Shown here piece by piece: positions 45,970 through 58,709 of a stretch of DNA of 64,000 bases. Within the stretch, counting starts at the first letter, position 1. Each line of letters opens with the position of its first letter. The position numbers and the translations under genes were made by a program. The stretch is from assembly GCA_021030915.1 (NCBI GenBank), contig JAGEMR010000043.1, positions 62,001-126,000 of the forward strand, read 5' to 3'. The notes under the pieces were generated by a model that was given only the letters and a program-made list of their open reading frames with translations, was not told the origin of the DNA and made no database searches. This DNA is from Astrothelium macrocarpum (lineage: Eukaryota > Ascomycota > Dothideomycetes > Trypetheliales > Trypetheliaceae).

Positions 45970-46718
45970 CGTAATGCTGACCAAGGACTGTGAATATGAT
46001 AAAATGCGAAAGTATTGAAATACTTCGGATGAGCAACCTCTAATGAGATTCGAAGCGAGTCAAAATGTACCAGTTTACTGGAGAGCGAGGCTGGAAGCGC
46101 GAGAGCATTCGGCTGTCGCTAACAAGGGGAGAGCAGTGTTTGTGTCGCTCCCCAAGCCTGGCTGATGTAAGGCAACGTGGCAATATAAACCGCATGAGCA
46201 ATTACATTGCGCTGAAGCCCAGTGGAAGCTAGTCCCCCTACTCGGTGAAGTTGGGCTATTGCTAGGAAAGCTAGTAACACATGGGGAGAACGCCGCATGT
46301 AGCAAACCAATAGAGAATCTTCCGCTTGTGGACTTTGTAGAGTCATGCAGTTAATCAAACAGGTGAGTCTTCAGCCTTGCTCGACTTATCGAGGTGCCGG
46401 GAAGTTTGGGGGCGAATACCAAGCGACTAAAAAGCAAATGTGCACCTACCAGACCTAAAAATACTCACTGCCGATGCTGATGCTGATACAGATGGCGTAT
46501 TGCCTAGTTGTTGCCTTGTTCGATTGCGCGTCAAGGTGTGCTTTGAAGCGCTCAAGCTAGCTTCGGAAGAGGCTTAATAGGCTGAGCTCAAAGACTTGAG
46601 GCTGCAGCCTTACCGTCACACGGGAAGGAGTCTTATCAGGAAAGCGTCTTTTTTCTACGGGATATCTGGGATCCCATTGCATTTTGATTGCCATGGTTTG
46701 CAGGGTGCTGTGGCGATT
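45970..46718. promoter_or_regulatory. Divergent intergenic region between the ATPase gene and the DUF7708 gene
   Basis: 749 bp between divergent starts. The plus frame of the DUF7708 gene remains open upstream to about 46596 without an in-frame ATG, so an upstream coding exon cannot be excluded. No repeat was found. Confidence 0.45.
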
Positions 46719-49035
46719 ATGGAAGCGAACGAGGACATGTCGTGTCTTGCTCTAGAAGGGAGGAAGTTGGTGAAGAAATATACCGAGGAATTGCCGGGCC
46801 AGGACCAACTTGAGATCGCAGTCCAAACTTCTTTACCAAGCCAACACTGGGCGCCGACAGAGGCTGACAACACCTTGAAAAGAAGAGAGCGGGAGCAATT
46901 GCGCCGAATTTTCGAGAAAAATGACTCTGAAGAGTGAGTTGACGTGCTCCTGCCGCGAAAACAGGTTGGGCAGCTGATAAGAAAGCAGGACATATCATGA
47001 CATTGAAACGGAAAAGAAGCGGCTCTTCAATGCCTGGCAACAATTTCAAGAAAGCTTGCCTGAGCAACACCAGAAAGTTTCGGGATGGTTCAGGCGCAAA
47101 GGAGGGGGAGCCAAGAGTGAAGTCACTCAACAATTAAAAGAATTACCAGTCACCACGTTCGAAGATGTAGAAAAAACCGTAGAGAAGTGCAAGGAATCGT
47201 GGCTTAAAAAAGACAGGCTCCGAGGAGGGAAGGTACAAACACCACAAATCTGCTTTCCACATTGCAAAGGCTCATCTTTAAAAGGCTCAAAATATGTTCC
47301 ACAAGGCCTGCAAGACATTGCACGGGCACGCGGGAATTTTTGAATTCTTCCCTTCGCAAAATGAATACGTGTCTGTGCTTTGTGGGAGCCTAAAGATGTT
47401 GGTTCAGGTTCGCCTCGCTTCATTCCCAAGATCTATCCCATGGCTCACTGTAGCATAAGGCATCGGTCACGCATGTCGAAGTTGCCGAAGAATTCTCAAA
47501 AGCTCTCAAAGATGTTGCCGACCAGCTGGAAATTGTGATGTTAGAAGGATGGATCATGGACGTTGAGCGTACCAGACGACACATATCCGAGCTATACGCC
47601 AAGGTGTTTGAATTTCTGCGTTTTGCAATGATATGGTGGACGTCTGGAAGTTGGAGTAAGTCTTTTCGAATTCTTGTTCTCTCAGAAAGCACTAAATGGG
47701 CCTTATAAAGCGAAAATCAGGCACTCCCTTGGCCGAGGAATCTTTGAAGATTTGCAAGGCCAAATTCAATCAATACGCTCCTCCTGCGATACCTTGTTCC
47801 GCACAGCCCAAACACTCAATCTAGTGGAGACTCGACACAATACGCAAGCTCTGGACGAGATATTTTTGGGAGTCTCCAAGTTGAATCGGCGTGACTCGCA
47901 CTTGCACAAACTTAGTGACGCGAACCTACGACTTTCTGAAGCGAATCAATTATTATCAGAGGAAAATGAGCGGCTGAGAAGAAAACAAGATGAGCAGGAA
48001 AGATACAACGCTGAGTTGAGTGCTGCCTGGGAATCAGATCCGGCAAAGATTGGGGTAAAGATGAAGAGTACCCTTCTCGATATGTTCTACAACGCTTTAT
48101 ACCTAGAAGACGGAGGAAATACTTCGCGGCGGTGCGCTTTTAAGGTGTTGATTGAGCCAAGAACAATCGACGCCATCACCGAGCCGGATTTGAGCACTGA
48201 TAGCCCTGTAAAGAACAACATGACAAATCAGGAGTGGTATCTCGACGACGCTCTTCACAATACTCAGCACCTTGAGCAATACGTCACTGGAGCTTGGAAA
48301 CCTTCGAATCCGAGGCCGCTTGCAAACATCTTGAATGAATTTGCCATCTCAAAACTGGAGCTATGGTCGAGCACGCCTGCTTCTCAACTGCTCTGGATGA
48401 TAGGCCCTGCTGACCACTCCCTTCCTTCTAACATGAGTGCAGCAGCCGCAGGTATGGTTGCCACTGCAGTGGAACTCAAAATACCGCTAATATCGCACTT
48501 TTGTACATTGCCACCTTGGGGAAAGGATTTTCGAGAGGAGATTGGTATGATCGGAGTCGCATACGACCTGATTAGACAGCTACTAGCGCAAATGCCACCC
48601 ATTATTGAAACCGGCATAGATCTCGGCGCTGAAAGATTCTCAAAACTGGATGGTAAAGTGGACTCTTGGGAAGATACGCTTAGTCTTTTGAGGGACTTAC
48701 TCTCACTTTTTCCGAAACCCTTACTGGTTTGTGTCATTGATGGCCTCTCGCGACTGGACTTTCGGGGTGGGTCGCAAATGTGTACGGAGTTCATGCAGGT
48801 TTTAATGGACCATCAAAACAACCAAGTTCAAGAAGAAGTGCATCGCAGCGGAAATCCAGCTGAGGCCACAGGGGAAAGTTCTAGAAAGCTGTTCAAGATC
48901 TTGCTTACTAGCTCTGGGGATTCTGCCGGCCTGAATCAGAGAGTCCCTATGGGAAACAGATTAAAGGTCGACATCAGCAAGGCAATGCCTACACGAGACC
49001 TTTCTTCACAATTATCTCGGCATTTTTCCTCGTAA
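46719..49035 (+). CDS. DUF7708-type STAND-associated protein with degenerate NTPase region
   Basis: Exons 46719-46933, 46989-47232, 47285-47407, 47454-47655 and 47711-49035 give 702 residues; all phases match. The N-terminal half resembles the domain I recall as DUF7708, found at the front of fungal NACHT/ankyrin proteins: VEKCKESWLKKDR, a helix-rich region with YVSVLCGSLKMLVQ, then EVAEEFSKALKDVADQLEI. A coiled coil follows (ANQLLSEENERLRRKQDEQERYN). After it, an NTPase-like region (LLWMIGPADHSLPSNMSAAA in the P-loop position; LLVCVIDGLSRLDF in the Walker B position) lacks a GKS/GKT lysine. The protein ends without ankyrin repeats. Likely a regulatory or decoy member of the NLR-like set; that role is inferred. 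Confidence 0.75.
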
Positions 49036-49209
49036 AATATGATACCAGTTGTATTGCACAGTCGGTATCAGAGACGGCTTTTGATAGATGACATGCTGCT
49101 GAAGCCATCGTGGCCTCTTCACCCATATCATCCATGGTCGACATAGGTTCCGCCATTCTCAAATTCACAGAGGCATGGCAAATTTACTATGTTCATACAG
49201 AGTCTCCAC

Positions 49210-50232
49210 CTACTGTGCAGTAGCGCCCCCGTCAAGCGGCACCGCCGCTCCTGTCATCCAGCCCGCATCCTCACTCGCCAGGAAAAGTACCATCTTCGCG
49301 ACATCATCTACCGTGCCGAGACCTCGGAATGGATGTTTTGCAGCGAACGCGGCATTGATCGCAGGGTCTGAGAGGACGATATCATTGATTGCCGTATGGA
49401 CCCCTAACCTCGTCAGTCAGATTCGACGGTGCTAAGGGAAAATGGTCACACACAGCCAGGGCATACAGCATTGACATGGATGCGGTCCGCGGCGCAATCC
49501 AGAGCTACGCATTTGGTGATTCCAACGACGGCATGCTTGGAGCTACTGTATCCGACGAGGTTTCTTTCTCCGATAAGACCAAGCATCGAAGCAATGTTGA
49601 CAATCCAACCACGGTCGCCGTTCGCCTGTGAATCTCTCTTGGTGAATTTACACGTTGCGAATCCTGCAATAGAAGGCTCATTAAAGGAATTAAGCATGGT
49701 TATCTTACATGGGGTTCCTGCTTCCGCATCTGCCTACTCGCAAATTTGCATCCCAAGAACACTCCTCTCGTGTTTACCAAGAATGTTGCATCCCACGTAT
49801 CCTCGGGCATGTCCCAGACCGGCTTCGGTTCCATACCGCCTGGCACACCGACTCCTGCGTTGTTTACAAATCTGTCTTCCATTGGCCGTTTTCCCTCTTG
49901 CGAAGTCGTCTCTCACGATGTCATGGGAAAACTCACATATCCAATCTCCCGTACTCCTTGACCGCAGTATCTACCAACCTCTCCACATCCTCTGCTTTCG
50001 TGACATCACATGTCACGAAAATAGCCTTACCATCTTGAGCGTTGATAAGATCGTGTGTAGCATCATTGCTGTTCGGGGAGGCTGACGCAGAAGAAACTTG
50101 TTGACCAGTGGGCTTCAAGTCGGAGCAGACGATTGATGCGCCTTGGGAAGCGAAGTGCAGGGCGGTAGATCGACCTAGTCCGGAGGATGAGCCGGTGATA
50201 ACGGCAATCTTGTTTTGAAGACGGCCTGTCAT
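49210..50232 (-). CDS. Short-chain dehydrogenase/reductase (classical SDR)
   Basis: Exons 49937-50232, 49709-49871, 49454-49637 and 49210-49403 give 278 residues. Rossmann motif TGSSSGLG at residues 13-20, NNAG near 102-105, catalytic Ser region NIASMLG, YSSSK as the YxxxK active site, and CPGWVHT after it. The C-terminus GAAVPLDGGATAQ is typical. An acidic residue at the end of the second strand (CSDLK) favours NAD(H). The substrate is unknown. It sits between STAND-type genes but shows no motif tying it to them. The third exon uses a CAAG acceptor, which best restores the family alignment. Confidence 0.88.
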
Positions 50233-51065
50233 GTTATGTATAACGCCAAGGCGTTAGAAAAGAAAACATATAAAAAGGAAGACAAATGTGAGCGAGGGAA
50301 ATATAGACATGACTTTATTTTAGAGCCAAGGAAGACCAGTGTAGGAGATGCAAACCCCGCACCGGGAACTCGGTTCAAACTTTAGAAATTTGCAACTAGT
50401 TGGGAGACCGAGGAAAGTAGAGCGAAATGCAGGAGTGAAAGCGATTAATTTATATGTAAGCAATTGTTGGCTGAAAGATCAAGGCGTCCCATTCATATCA
50501 CAAAGCGGGTTCGCGAGAATGACAGCTTTACCCACAACACGATTGATGCGATACGAAACTTGTTGATGTTTCGCCGCAGCTAGGGCCTTCCTTTAGCTGC
50601 TCGTCAAGCGATTCTTAGTGAAGTGATGCAACAAATTTCTAGAATATTTTGAGATGAGGTCAAAATAAGGTCCTGTCTTCAAATAGCCCCACTCGCGTCC
50701 GTATTCGGTAGTGCATTAAAATCATCCCCTGTGTCAAGACCAAGCAAATTAGCGCACAACTCCGCGAGCCTTTAGAGAACAGGTTGGTGATTTAGCAGCG
50801 ATCCCAGACTAGCTGTATTGTTGCCGACGTATGTGCGCTTGCCATTCGCCTGAAAAGCAATCATACATAGACCACTCATGTTGCAAAAGCTTGCCATGGC
50901 TGATCTTAGCGCCATCAGTCCGATGATAGGACGCTGTACCTCCGTACCGCAATCCTTCGCCGCTCTGAATTTCTCTTCGTTGGAGCCTTGTCAGCCTTAC
51001 TATACTCTCGCCAGCTTACGACACAACACTTCTGGATAAAGCTTCTGACAAAGGCTTGCACTTCT
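50233..51065. promoter_or_regulatory. Divergent intergenic region between SDR and NACHT gene
   Basis: 833 bp between divergent starts; no gene, RNA or repeat recognised. Confidence 0.45.
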
Positions 51066-54000
51066 ATGGATCCTGCTACAGCTTTTGGGCTCTTCTGCGG
51101 TGCTCTACAGGTCATCGATTTTGGTATCAAGGCCGCAAGGGCCGTCCATGAGATCCATAAAAGCAAAAATGCTTTGACTTTAAACGCTGAAATGCTCGAT
51201 CATAACACACAGTTACTCTACACGACAAGCTCGAGCGTCACTCATCGCTTAAGAGGTCTCACAAATGTTCAATCAACTCCGGAGAAATCACACTTGCAAC
51301 AAATTACTGAGGATTGTACGCGTCATGCTCAATCTCTGTTGAGCGAGCTGGACAAGTTGAAGCTGACGGGTCCACATCGCAAGCGTGATGCACCCGTGCA
51401 GTGGGTGAAGTTTATACGTTCGAAGGGTAAAATCGAAGAGATGCAGATGAAGCTCATGCAATGCCAAAAGCTACTGGATACGCAAATGCTTGTGAACCTA
51501 TGGTACGTTATTCTATGACTTGACTGAAGTAATCAAATGTCTGATTGTGTGCAAGCCAAGGAATCGACACGAACAACGAAGAACAACTGAAAGTACTTTC
51601 CCAAATCGATTTGCACCAGGTGCAAGACCTAGAAATACTCAAGCAGATGAGAAGCGAGTTTCAGATACTGGTCGAGGCTGTGAGGAATGATCTCAGGAAG
51701 CACATCGTTGACCAAGGAGAAGTATGGGCTTGAACTTCCGAAGATTGTAAGACTGTTACTTATCAACGACGTTTCAGGAGACTCGAAAGTTGATACAGGG
51801 TCTCAGTATTGAAAACAAGGATCGCGAAGAGCTCCAACAACTTCTTCAATCTCTAAGTTTTCCAACAATGACTACTCGATAAGATGATGTTCGTGAAGCC
51901 TACCCCACAACGTTCCAGTGGCTGTTTGATCCCGAATCGCGTCTCAATGAAACCGGTAATAGCTTCATGGAATGGCTCGAAATGGATGGTGGTGTTTATT
52001 GGGTGAACGGCAAGCCTGGAAGTGGCAAGTCCACAGTATGTTATCTATCACATATCTTCCTCAGCTCTTCCACTGGTTGCTTGGAACAAGTGCGTGATAT
52101 TTGCTGACCTTGCCGAGCTTATGAGTTTCATAACAGAACAGCCAAGCTTCAGGTACGTTGGTCGTACTACAGAAACTTTGGCGCTATCCCTACACATCCT
52201 TTCTATATTGTGGCTTAGAGATATGTATACTTACCAAATCATCGCAGAAATGCCGCAAAGGTTTGGGCTAAAGACTGCAAACTAGTCGTAGGAACGTTTT
52301 TCTTCTGGCGTGCAGGCACTCGGGATCAGAAGTCCATAAATGGTCTTTTACGTTCGCTGCTATATCAGTTGTTATCGGATCACCCTCTCTTCGCTCGGGC
52401 CCTTGATCCATCTATCTACACGAACAGACAGAATTGGTCTACCAAACGACTTCGTCGCGCAATCAACAGGATTGTCAAACAATGTCAACCCGAAAATGTC
52501 AAGATACTACTACTGATAGACGGTCTGGATGAGTTCGACGGTCATGAAGTCGAGCGAGCCTCTCTTGTTGATATCGTGGAAGAGCTGGTCCAATCTGATA
52601 ATGTGAAGGCTTTATTATCAAGTCGATTAGAGCCGCCATTTATTGACCGATTTTCGTCTTACAGAAGTCTACAGTTACAGGAACTCACCCAAGATGACTT
52701 GGAGGTGTATGTCAAGTGCAAACTTCTCGAAGAGGGATTGATGATAAGATACAACGTAAGTCGAGATCTCGACCTCCCAAATACTACGTCGTGATACTAT
52801 CGAGTGAGGGGACCATAATGTAAAAGGCGACTAATTATAAGCGCAAAATCGTGTCAGAAACTTCTCGTGAATATTCAAAATTACTAATGGACGTGGCTTC
52901 AGGACTGTGATCCATTTGCAGTATCCAATCTGATCCACGCTATCGTTCATAAAGCCGATGGTGTCTTCCTTTGGGTTCACCTCGCCGTACAAGATCTCAT
53001 ATCTGGTATCTGGTGTAAAGATTCGCTGCATGCTTTGAACCAACGCCTGGATCTTTTGGATAATACGCTGGATGGGATCTTTGAGTACTTACTTGGGCGC
53101 ATTCATCCCGTCCATCGGCCGATTGCGGAGAGTTATGTCAAACTAGAGTCAAAGTGGGTTTTGTGGGAAAGCGGACGTGATCTAACAATCATGGATGTTG
53201 CTTTTGCCTGTGACATTGAGCTAGGCACCGACCTTCAACAGTTAGCAGTCATGGATCGAAACGACGTTACCGCCTTGCGAAAAGCAGCTGACAGATGCAC
53301 GCAAAAACTTGCTGATCTTGCAATGGCGCTGTGCACCCAATGCGCCGGCTTGCTGGACGTGAACCGCTCGTGTCAAACTCCAGCAAGCAAAATCCCACTA
53401 GGTGTCGATCCAAAAGTGCTCGGCAGCCCAGAAACTGACTGGGGTTTATCCCAGATCGGTAGAATCTATCACCACTATGAGGTACGTCTCATCCACGAGA
53501 ATTCACTGCTCTTTCAGTTGTCGCAGGCCTTCACCTAAGATGTAGTCGAATCTTTCGATGCTGGCCATCCATACATGCAAGGTGTCAACTATGCTGTCAT
53601 AACTATCATCAAAATTTAGTAATGAGTGTCAGGACTTTAAGGGTTCCTATATACAGTTGCTCAAAAAAAAGTTATCAACCATCAGATGACAGGGCATATC
53701 TCCTATCAAATTGCTAGGATTGGGCTAATCAAACGATAGGATTTCACGAGTGTCAAGCTTATTCACCGCAGCGCCTGGGATTTTCTTCACAACAACCAAC
53801 AAGGCTTGAACTTCCTTGACGAAGCATCCATGTCGTCTGACGATTTGGCTTCAGCATGTCTTCGGTTGTCCGAGGTTACTGCTATTTGCTGGCTCTTCCT
53901 CTTACAAGATTTCATTGCTGCAACATCTACAGCCACAGCTGACGTTTCTCTTGTTGTAAATCAAAGAGTTGAGAAAGAATTCAATGATTTAGAGAAATGG

Positions 54001-55104
54001 GCATATGAAAATTTCAGCTGGTCATTTTACAAAACGTTGCGGTATATGAGTGACCTCGAAATGAAATTCACTATCAGACAGGAGAGATGCGAGGCAATAA
54101 GCTGTCGACTCTCCGCTTGCTTAGAGCGTCTGATGCAGTCAATGAAGCAGCATCGTACTATTCCACCTTCGGGAGACGACCGATCAGATTCTAATCTTGC
54201 TCTGCTGCTTCTTTCAATGCCTGTCGCTCATCTATCCCTTCGGCTAATGATCATGTCTGGAGAAATGTCATACCCACTACAAGTGATCGGCGATGATCAT
54301 AAATCTTCGGTAGAACGTCTCTATGAGAGTGTTGCAGTCACTATAAAATCTCTGTGCTTCCGGGTCCTGGAGGCGAGGATGGAGGATAAAGGCTCTAACA
54401 GACTGAAATGCCAGCATCAAATAGCATGTGGTCTGGAGTTAATTAGGAAGCTACTGGAGCTTGGACTGAATCCAAACACCAGTTTCAAGGATTACCACTC
54501 GAATATACGCTGGTTCTTTGACTCTGAAGAGAATATTAGGTGGGAATACCCGGAAACCAACGGTAAAACAAATTGGGAACATTACCTCGGATTTCTCGAA
54601 TGGTTTTCCGTCCAAGTCAGAGATTCAGAGGATTGGTCTCTGATCAGGACATTTGAAAAGGCGTTAGACCTGATTGCGCCTTTCCTCGAAAATGGAGCCG
54701 ACTGCAATATCTCACTTAAGACCGCGGTGCGTTGCGAAAAGTTCGGATCTGATGAAATTTGCGACTACGCAGCCGATGTTTATTTCAGAATACCAGCACT
54801 TGAATTAATTGATGAGTACTGTTCCACAGCCGGATACCCATATAGAGTGCTGGCTGAGACCTTACAAGCGCGTGGCGCTACCAGTGTTGCTATCGTCACC
54901 GAAATCCATGTTTGCCAGAATCACGACATGCTTACGACGTTTACGCCTGACCAGCATCGAAAGCTACTCTACCTTCTGAAGTCTGCACACAAGTCAAGTC
55001 TTGTTTACGGAGGTGAATGGGCCAGCACCGAAGAACTTTCTGTAGCTATACAAGAGGTTATGGAAGCAAACGCGGAACATGTACAAAACAGTTTCGCAAG
55101 CTGA
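51066..55104 (+). pseudogene. NACHT protein (DUF7791-like C-terminal region) with one in-frame stop
   Basis: Exons 51066-51502, 51556-51721, 51778-52035, 52118-52152, 52248-52755, 52903-53481 and 53740-55104 total 1116 codons in one frame, except TAA at 51880-51882 (codon 236). The N-terminus MDPATAFGLFCGALQVIDFG is the common fungal NACHT leader. P-loop GKPGSGKST lies at 279-287 and Walker B LLLIDGLDE at about 387-394; LLSSRLEP and KADGVFLWVHLAVQDL follow as in NACHT cores. The C-terminal part looks like the region I recall as DUF7791, without clear ankyrin repeats. CGA-TAA-GAT sits where relatives have a sense codon, and CAA to TAA would explain it. Everything after the stop remains in frame, so the lesion is probably recent, or an 81-nt alternative intron removes it. 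Confidence 0.7.
51880..51882 (+). other. In-frame TAA in the NACHT gene
   Basis: Reads SFPTMTTR-stop-DDVREAYP between the N-terminal helices and the P-loop. A possible 81-nt intron (donor GTATTG after GGTCTCA, acceptor GATAAG) would skip it in frame but would also remove conserved-looking residues. Confidence 0.75.
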
Positions 55105-57093
55105 ACATCTAAAATGAAATCGAGAGTAAGCACGACTGTCTCAGCAGTCAGGCATCATGTAAGCAGGGAGAGGTGTGTGTTACGTCATCATCAATAAAAA
55201 AGCTTTTAGGAAGGAATAGCTGGGCCTAGGGCGTGTATTTAGCTTCTTCACAGCCTTGGTCGACTCACAAGTATTCCACCTGATCTAGCTCGATATTGGT
55301 TCTTTCTCACGTACCTCTCTAGGATGACGACGTGATAGCAAATTTGTAGCGCAGCGAAATTGCCAATACCTTTGGTGATTACAAATTGTTAAGATCGAAG
55401 CTGGCTCTGAGGTCGTATGGTGATAATTACCTCATATATTCCTAACGCACTCATCTCAGATCTGCTGCTCGTCCTGGACTCAGACACTTCCGATGCTCTC
55501 TCTGAGCTCAGATCACATCAACTTCAACAGCTTCTACGATTCTACGTCCCCAGGTAGCTACAGTCCGCGACTTTATGCCAAACCCTGCCATTGACCGTGC
55601 TGCAGTGTTTCACGATTAGAAAACTTGGCTCTAAATATGCTCCACAGCAACTTGACTACAAACGTGGATCTCGTCTGGCCCGTACGTCCTAGGATGCGAC
55701 TCATCGCTCCTATGCAACGTCAGCACGTTGTCGGCAACCACGTTTGACTTGGTTTCTTGGTATGTAGAGAGCGGTAAGTTCTCGCTTAACGGTAGCTTCC
55801 AAGTACCACGGCAACTTTGAGAATGACGAGCTTGGTGTGAACGCTGGTCACTGCTTAGACGATTTCAAAGTGAATCCAGTAACGAGATGATGCCTTCTCA
55901 CGGGATCATATCACTTAGAATTGGACGTAAAACTGGACCGCACGCCGCGACGATACCAACTTGGACCTCTACAAGGTTCCATACGGAGAGATCAGTCAGA
56001 ATTACTACACGCCGCGGGTTAGTTGCGCAATAGCACTGCTCGCGTGGAGGAACTGATGCTCACGTATCGCATCGTCTTTGTAGGGGCCTCTCGAATATTA
56101 GCTTAGGGAATATTTACACTAGAGTGCATACCAACCAAGGCTCGGCCTGATGTAGATATAAGCTTTTCCAATACTAGCGCCAACTGAACTGTGGGCTGTC
56201 AGTCGGGCTGTCGGTGCCTGATCCAACTTTTTGTATAGGCATGCACGAACAGTGATCCTATCATGAACGTCGCAACTAGCAGGATTCTTCTGTGAAGTGG
56301 CATTTGCAATTGCCAGACCTGAACATGATGAGCAATTTCTCAGAGAAAACCCCTCCTTACTCAACATTGGAATAGAAAGCATGAATGTGATAAAGTCGGT
56401 GACTAGGTCATTGCTCACCATTGCATACCCGGTTGGTACCGCATTGCCGCACCTTGCAAGGTAACTGTTGTTCTGGGGAATCTAGGACCGGATTAGCCGT
56501 TTGAGGAAAACTAATCTCGTTTGGGCACGAAGTGGGACCGTGCGCAGAGTGGGGAAAACTCCTGTGGCCGTAGGGAGTCGCCTTTGGAATACGGATGCGG
56601 GGGATTTTTGCATGCTAAACAAGCGAGCACAAACGAAAGATATACGAGAGTGGTTAGGCCAATCGTCATTTTCTCGTTCAAATTGGAAAGAAAAGCCTTA
56701 ATGAACAAGAAATTTCTCACAGAACTCCTCTCCACCACCTATCCTTCTTTCAGTCTGTGAAAAGGTCTTTGAAGACTGGGACCATTGCAAACACGTACCT
56801 GCTAGGTGCGACCTACTGAGCCTGGTGGGTATTCGTCAATGCGGACCAATTGGACAGCTGCGCTGTAAGACTTATATGCAGGCAGATCCAGCCTCTGCTT
56901 GTCAAGGCTGCGACTTTACTTCGTCAATCCGGAACTTCATCCCGGAATTCCATCCTTTTATTGACTTGTCCTGCTATGCCTTTGATTCTCTTGTCTATCT
57001 ATGAGCCTTTCTGCAGTCGCACTAACTCAGTAACGTACGTTTGTTTGTCGTGTTGGTCCCGCGCTGTTGAGTTATTCGACAACCTCCTGGACA
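55105..57093. other. Intergenic region, about 2 kb, no gene recognised
   Basis: ORFs are short and unconvincing. A minus-strand frame at 56119-56421 has a cysteine pair and protein-like composition but no known motif; it might be a decayed gene piece. The right end should hold the promoter of the ankyrin gene. Confidence 0.4.
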
Positions 57094-57570
57094 ATGTCGG
57101 GCCCTTTTTCTGTAGCTAGCAGCGCTGTTGGCTTTATTTCTCTTGGAATCCAAGTCACTCAAGGCCTCATCACTTATCTTCAGGACTGGAAGTCTCGAGA
57201 TAGCGACGTCGCGACTACAATCCTGAGCCTGCAGGACCTGGAGCAGACTCTGGAGCATTTGAGTTCCGTTCTGAGTGGTAACGACGTTTTGAGGGCAAAT
57301 ACGGCGCTTTCACGGCATATCGAGCACCTAGTGCAGCGCACCAAATCAGGCATCGACACTCTACAGAAGGCTTTATCTAAATTCCGTCGAGGCACACACC
57401 AGGCTGCAACGGTAAGCCGTACGAAAGCTACCCTTCGGAATCTTCAATATCCTTTCAAAAAGGATTCCTTACAATTTTTGAACGATGTTGTACGAGACTT
57501 GAGGCTGAATGTGGACACGACAGTGCAAATTCTAAACTTGCGAGTCAGTAATACCTTGCGCGATATGCTT

Positions 57571-57573
57571 TAG
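57571..57573 (+). other. In-frame TAG followed by CTA
   Basis: Interrupts TLRDML-stop-LTVRARDTAA. The next codon is CTA, a context reported to favour readthrough for UGA and sometimes UAG. A 30-nt GT..AG segment ends exactly here but is too short for a normal fungal intron. Confidence 0.7.
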
Positions 57574-58706
57574 CTAACTGTCCGTGCCAGAGACACTGCA
57601 GCGAAAACCACGCAAGCCCTCATAAACTTGAACAATGCGGCATTAGGTACTGCCGCTCGAATTAGCCGCCTCGAGCTCATCATTCCCCAGGCCTCGTTAA
57701 ATTCTGAGGCCACGGCGTCGACGGTAAAGGATTCGCAGAGCGAAGCAGAGACCGTCGCGTCCATCGAGACCCTTCGTCGCGCCATTATCTACAAACCTGA
57801 GGTCCATCAAAGACTGTGTGATGAATCAAGCAGATTTGAGAGACTAGTGGGGATGGAACGGAGTGGTTCTCTATCCGACGATTCCGGAGGGCTAAAATGC
57901 AGATGTCGACAACGCTCGCGCAGGGTCGTACAATGGTATTCAGTCGGTCCATTGCGATTTTTCCAAGAAGCGGTCATGTCCGCGATGCACTATCCGACTT
58001 GTCCTCAGCATCTCCTGTTCGAAACCAAGAGAGCTTGGGGAACCACAATATCCTGCAACTGGTTGCTCTCCACTACCGTCGATCTGGCGTTCCAGTCGAT
58101 ACGCGGAGCTGGAGGTAGAGCCCTCGATATGTATGTCAAGTATAGGGCGACCGTTTCGGGTGACTCGCCTGCGTTTGCTTTGGTTAAATGCGACTTATTT
58201 CGCTCTAAGCTAACAAGGAGCGGCCGTATTCGAGAGAACCGTCTGATAAAAGCCCGTGGCTATGCCAGTAACCTGGAAGACTGGGAGAAGCAATTAAACG
58301 ATGCTACTGCTCGCCTAATCCAGCTTTTTCGCTCCGGCGAGGCCTCCCCAAGCGATGTAAATCCTTCCGGTCGCACAGTTGCTCATGTAAGTTACTGCAA
58401 CGACGTTACGTGAAAGATTTTGCTTGTTATGTAAATTCGTTCATTCGGATCTGGAGAATTCTCAATTGAGGGCAATTTGCAGGAGCTCCTCGACAATTTC
58501 AAGCCCTACATTCATCATTCCACTACATCTGCTCTAGTCCATACTATGGCAGCGTTGAAGGGTATAGGAGTACCAGTCAATGAGGTCGATGTGTTTGGGG
58601 AGTATGTTCATTGAATGTGGATTGTTATTGGAAACTGATGGATCATAGGTCGACTTTAAACTTTGTGTTTGACACTCTCCGGCCTGACATCTTTGAATCT
58701 CAACGC

Positions 58707-58709
58707 TAA
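58707..58709 (+). other. In-frame TAA in the third exon of the ankyrin gene
   Basis: Interrupts FESQR-stop-NLEYLIESGFE. CAA to TAA would restore a natural-looking RQNLEYL helix. A 54-nt GT..AG segment spanning it could also be an intron. Confidence 0.65.

Noticed and set aside
53482..53739. Frame continuing past exon 6 of the NACHT gene (VRLIHENSLLF) as coding
   Set aside because: It ends in a stop after 18 codons. Splicing from GTACGT to the acceptor at 53739 gives the family motif SVKLIHRSAWDFL; the resemblance between the two stretches is weak at the DNA level.
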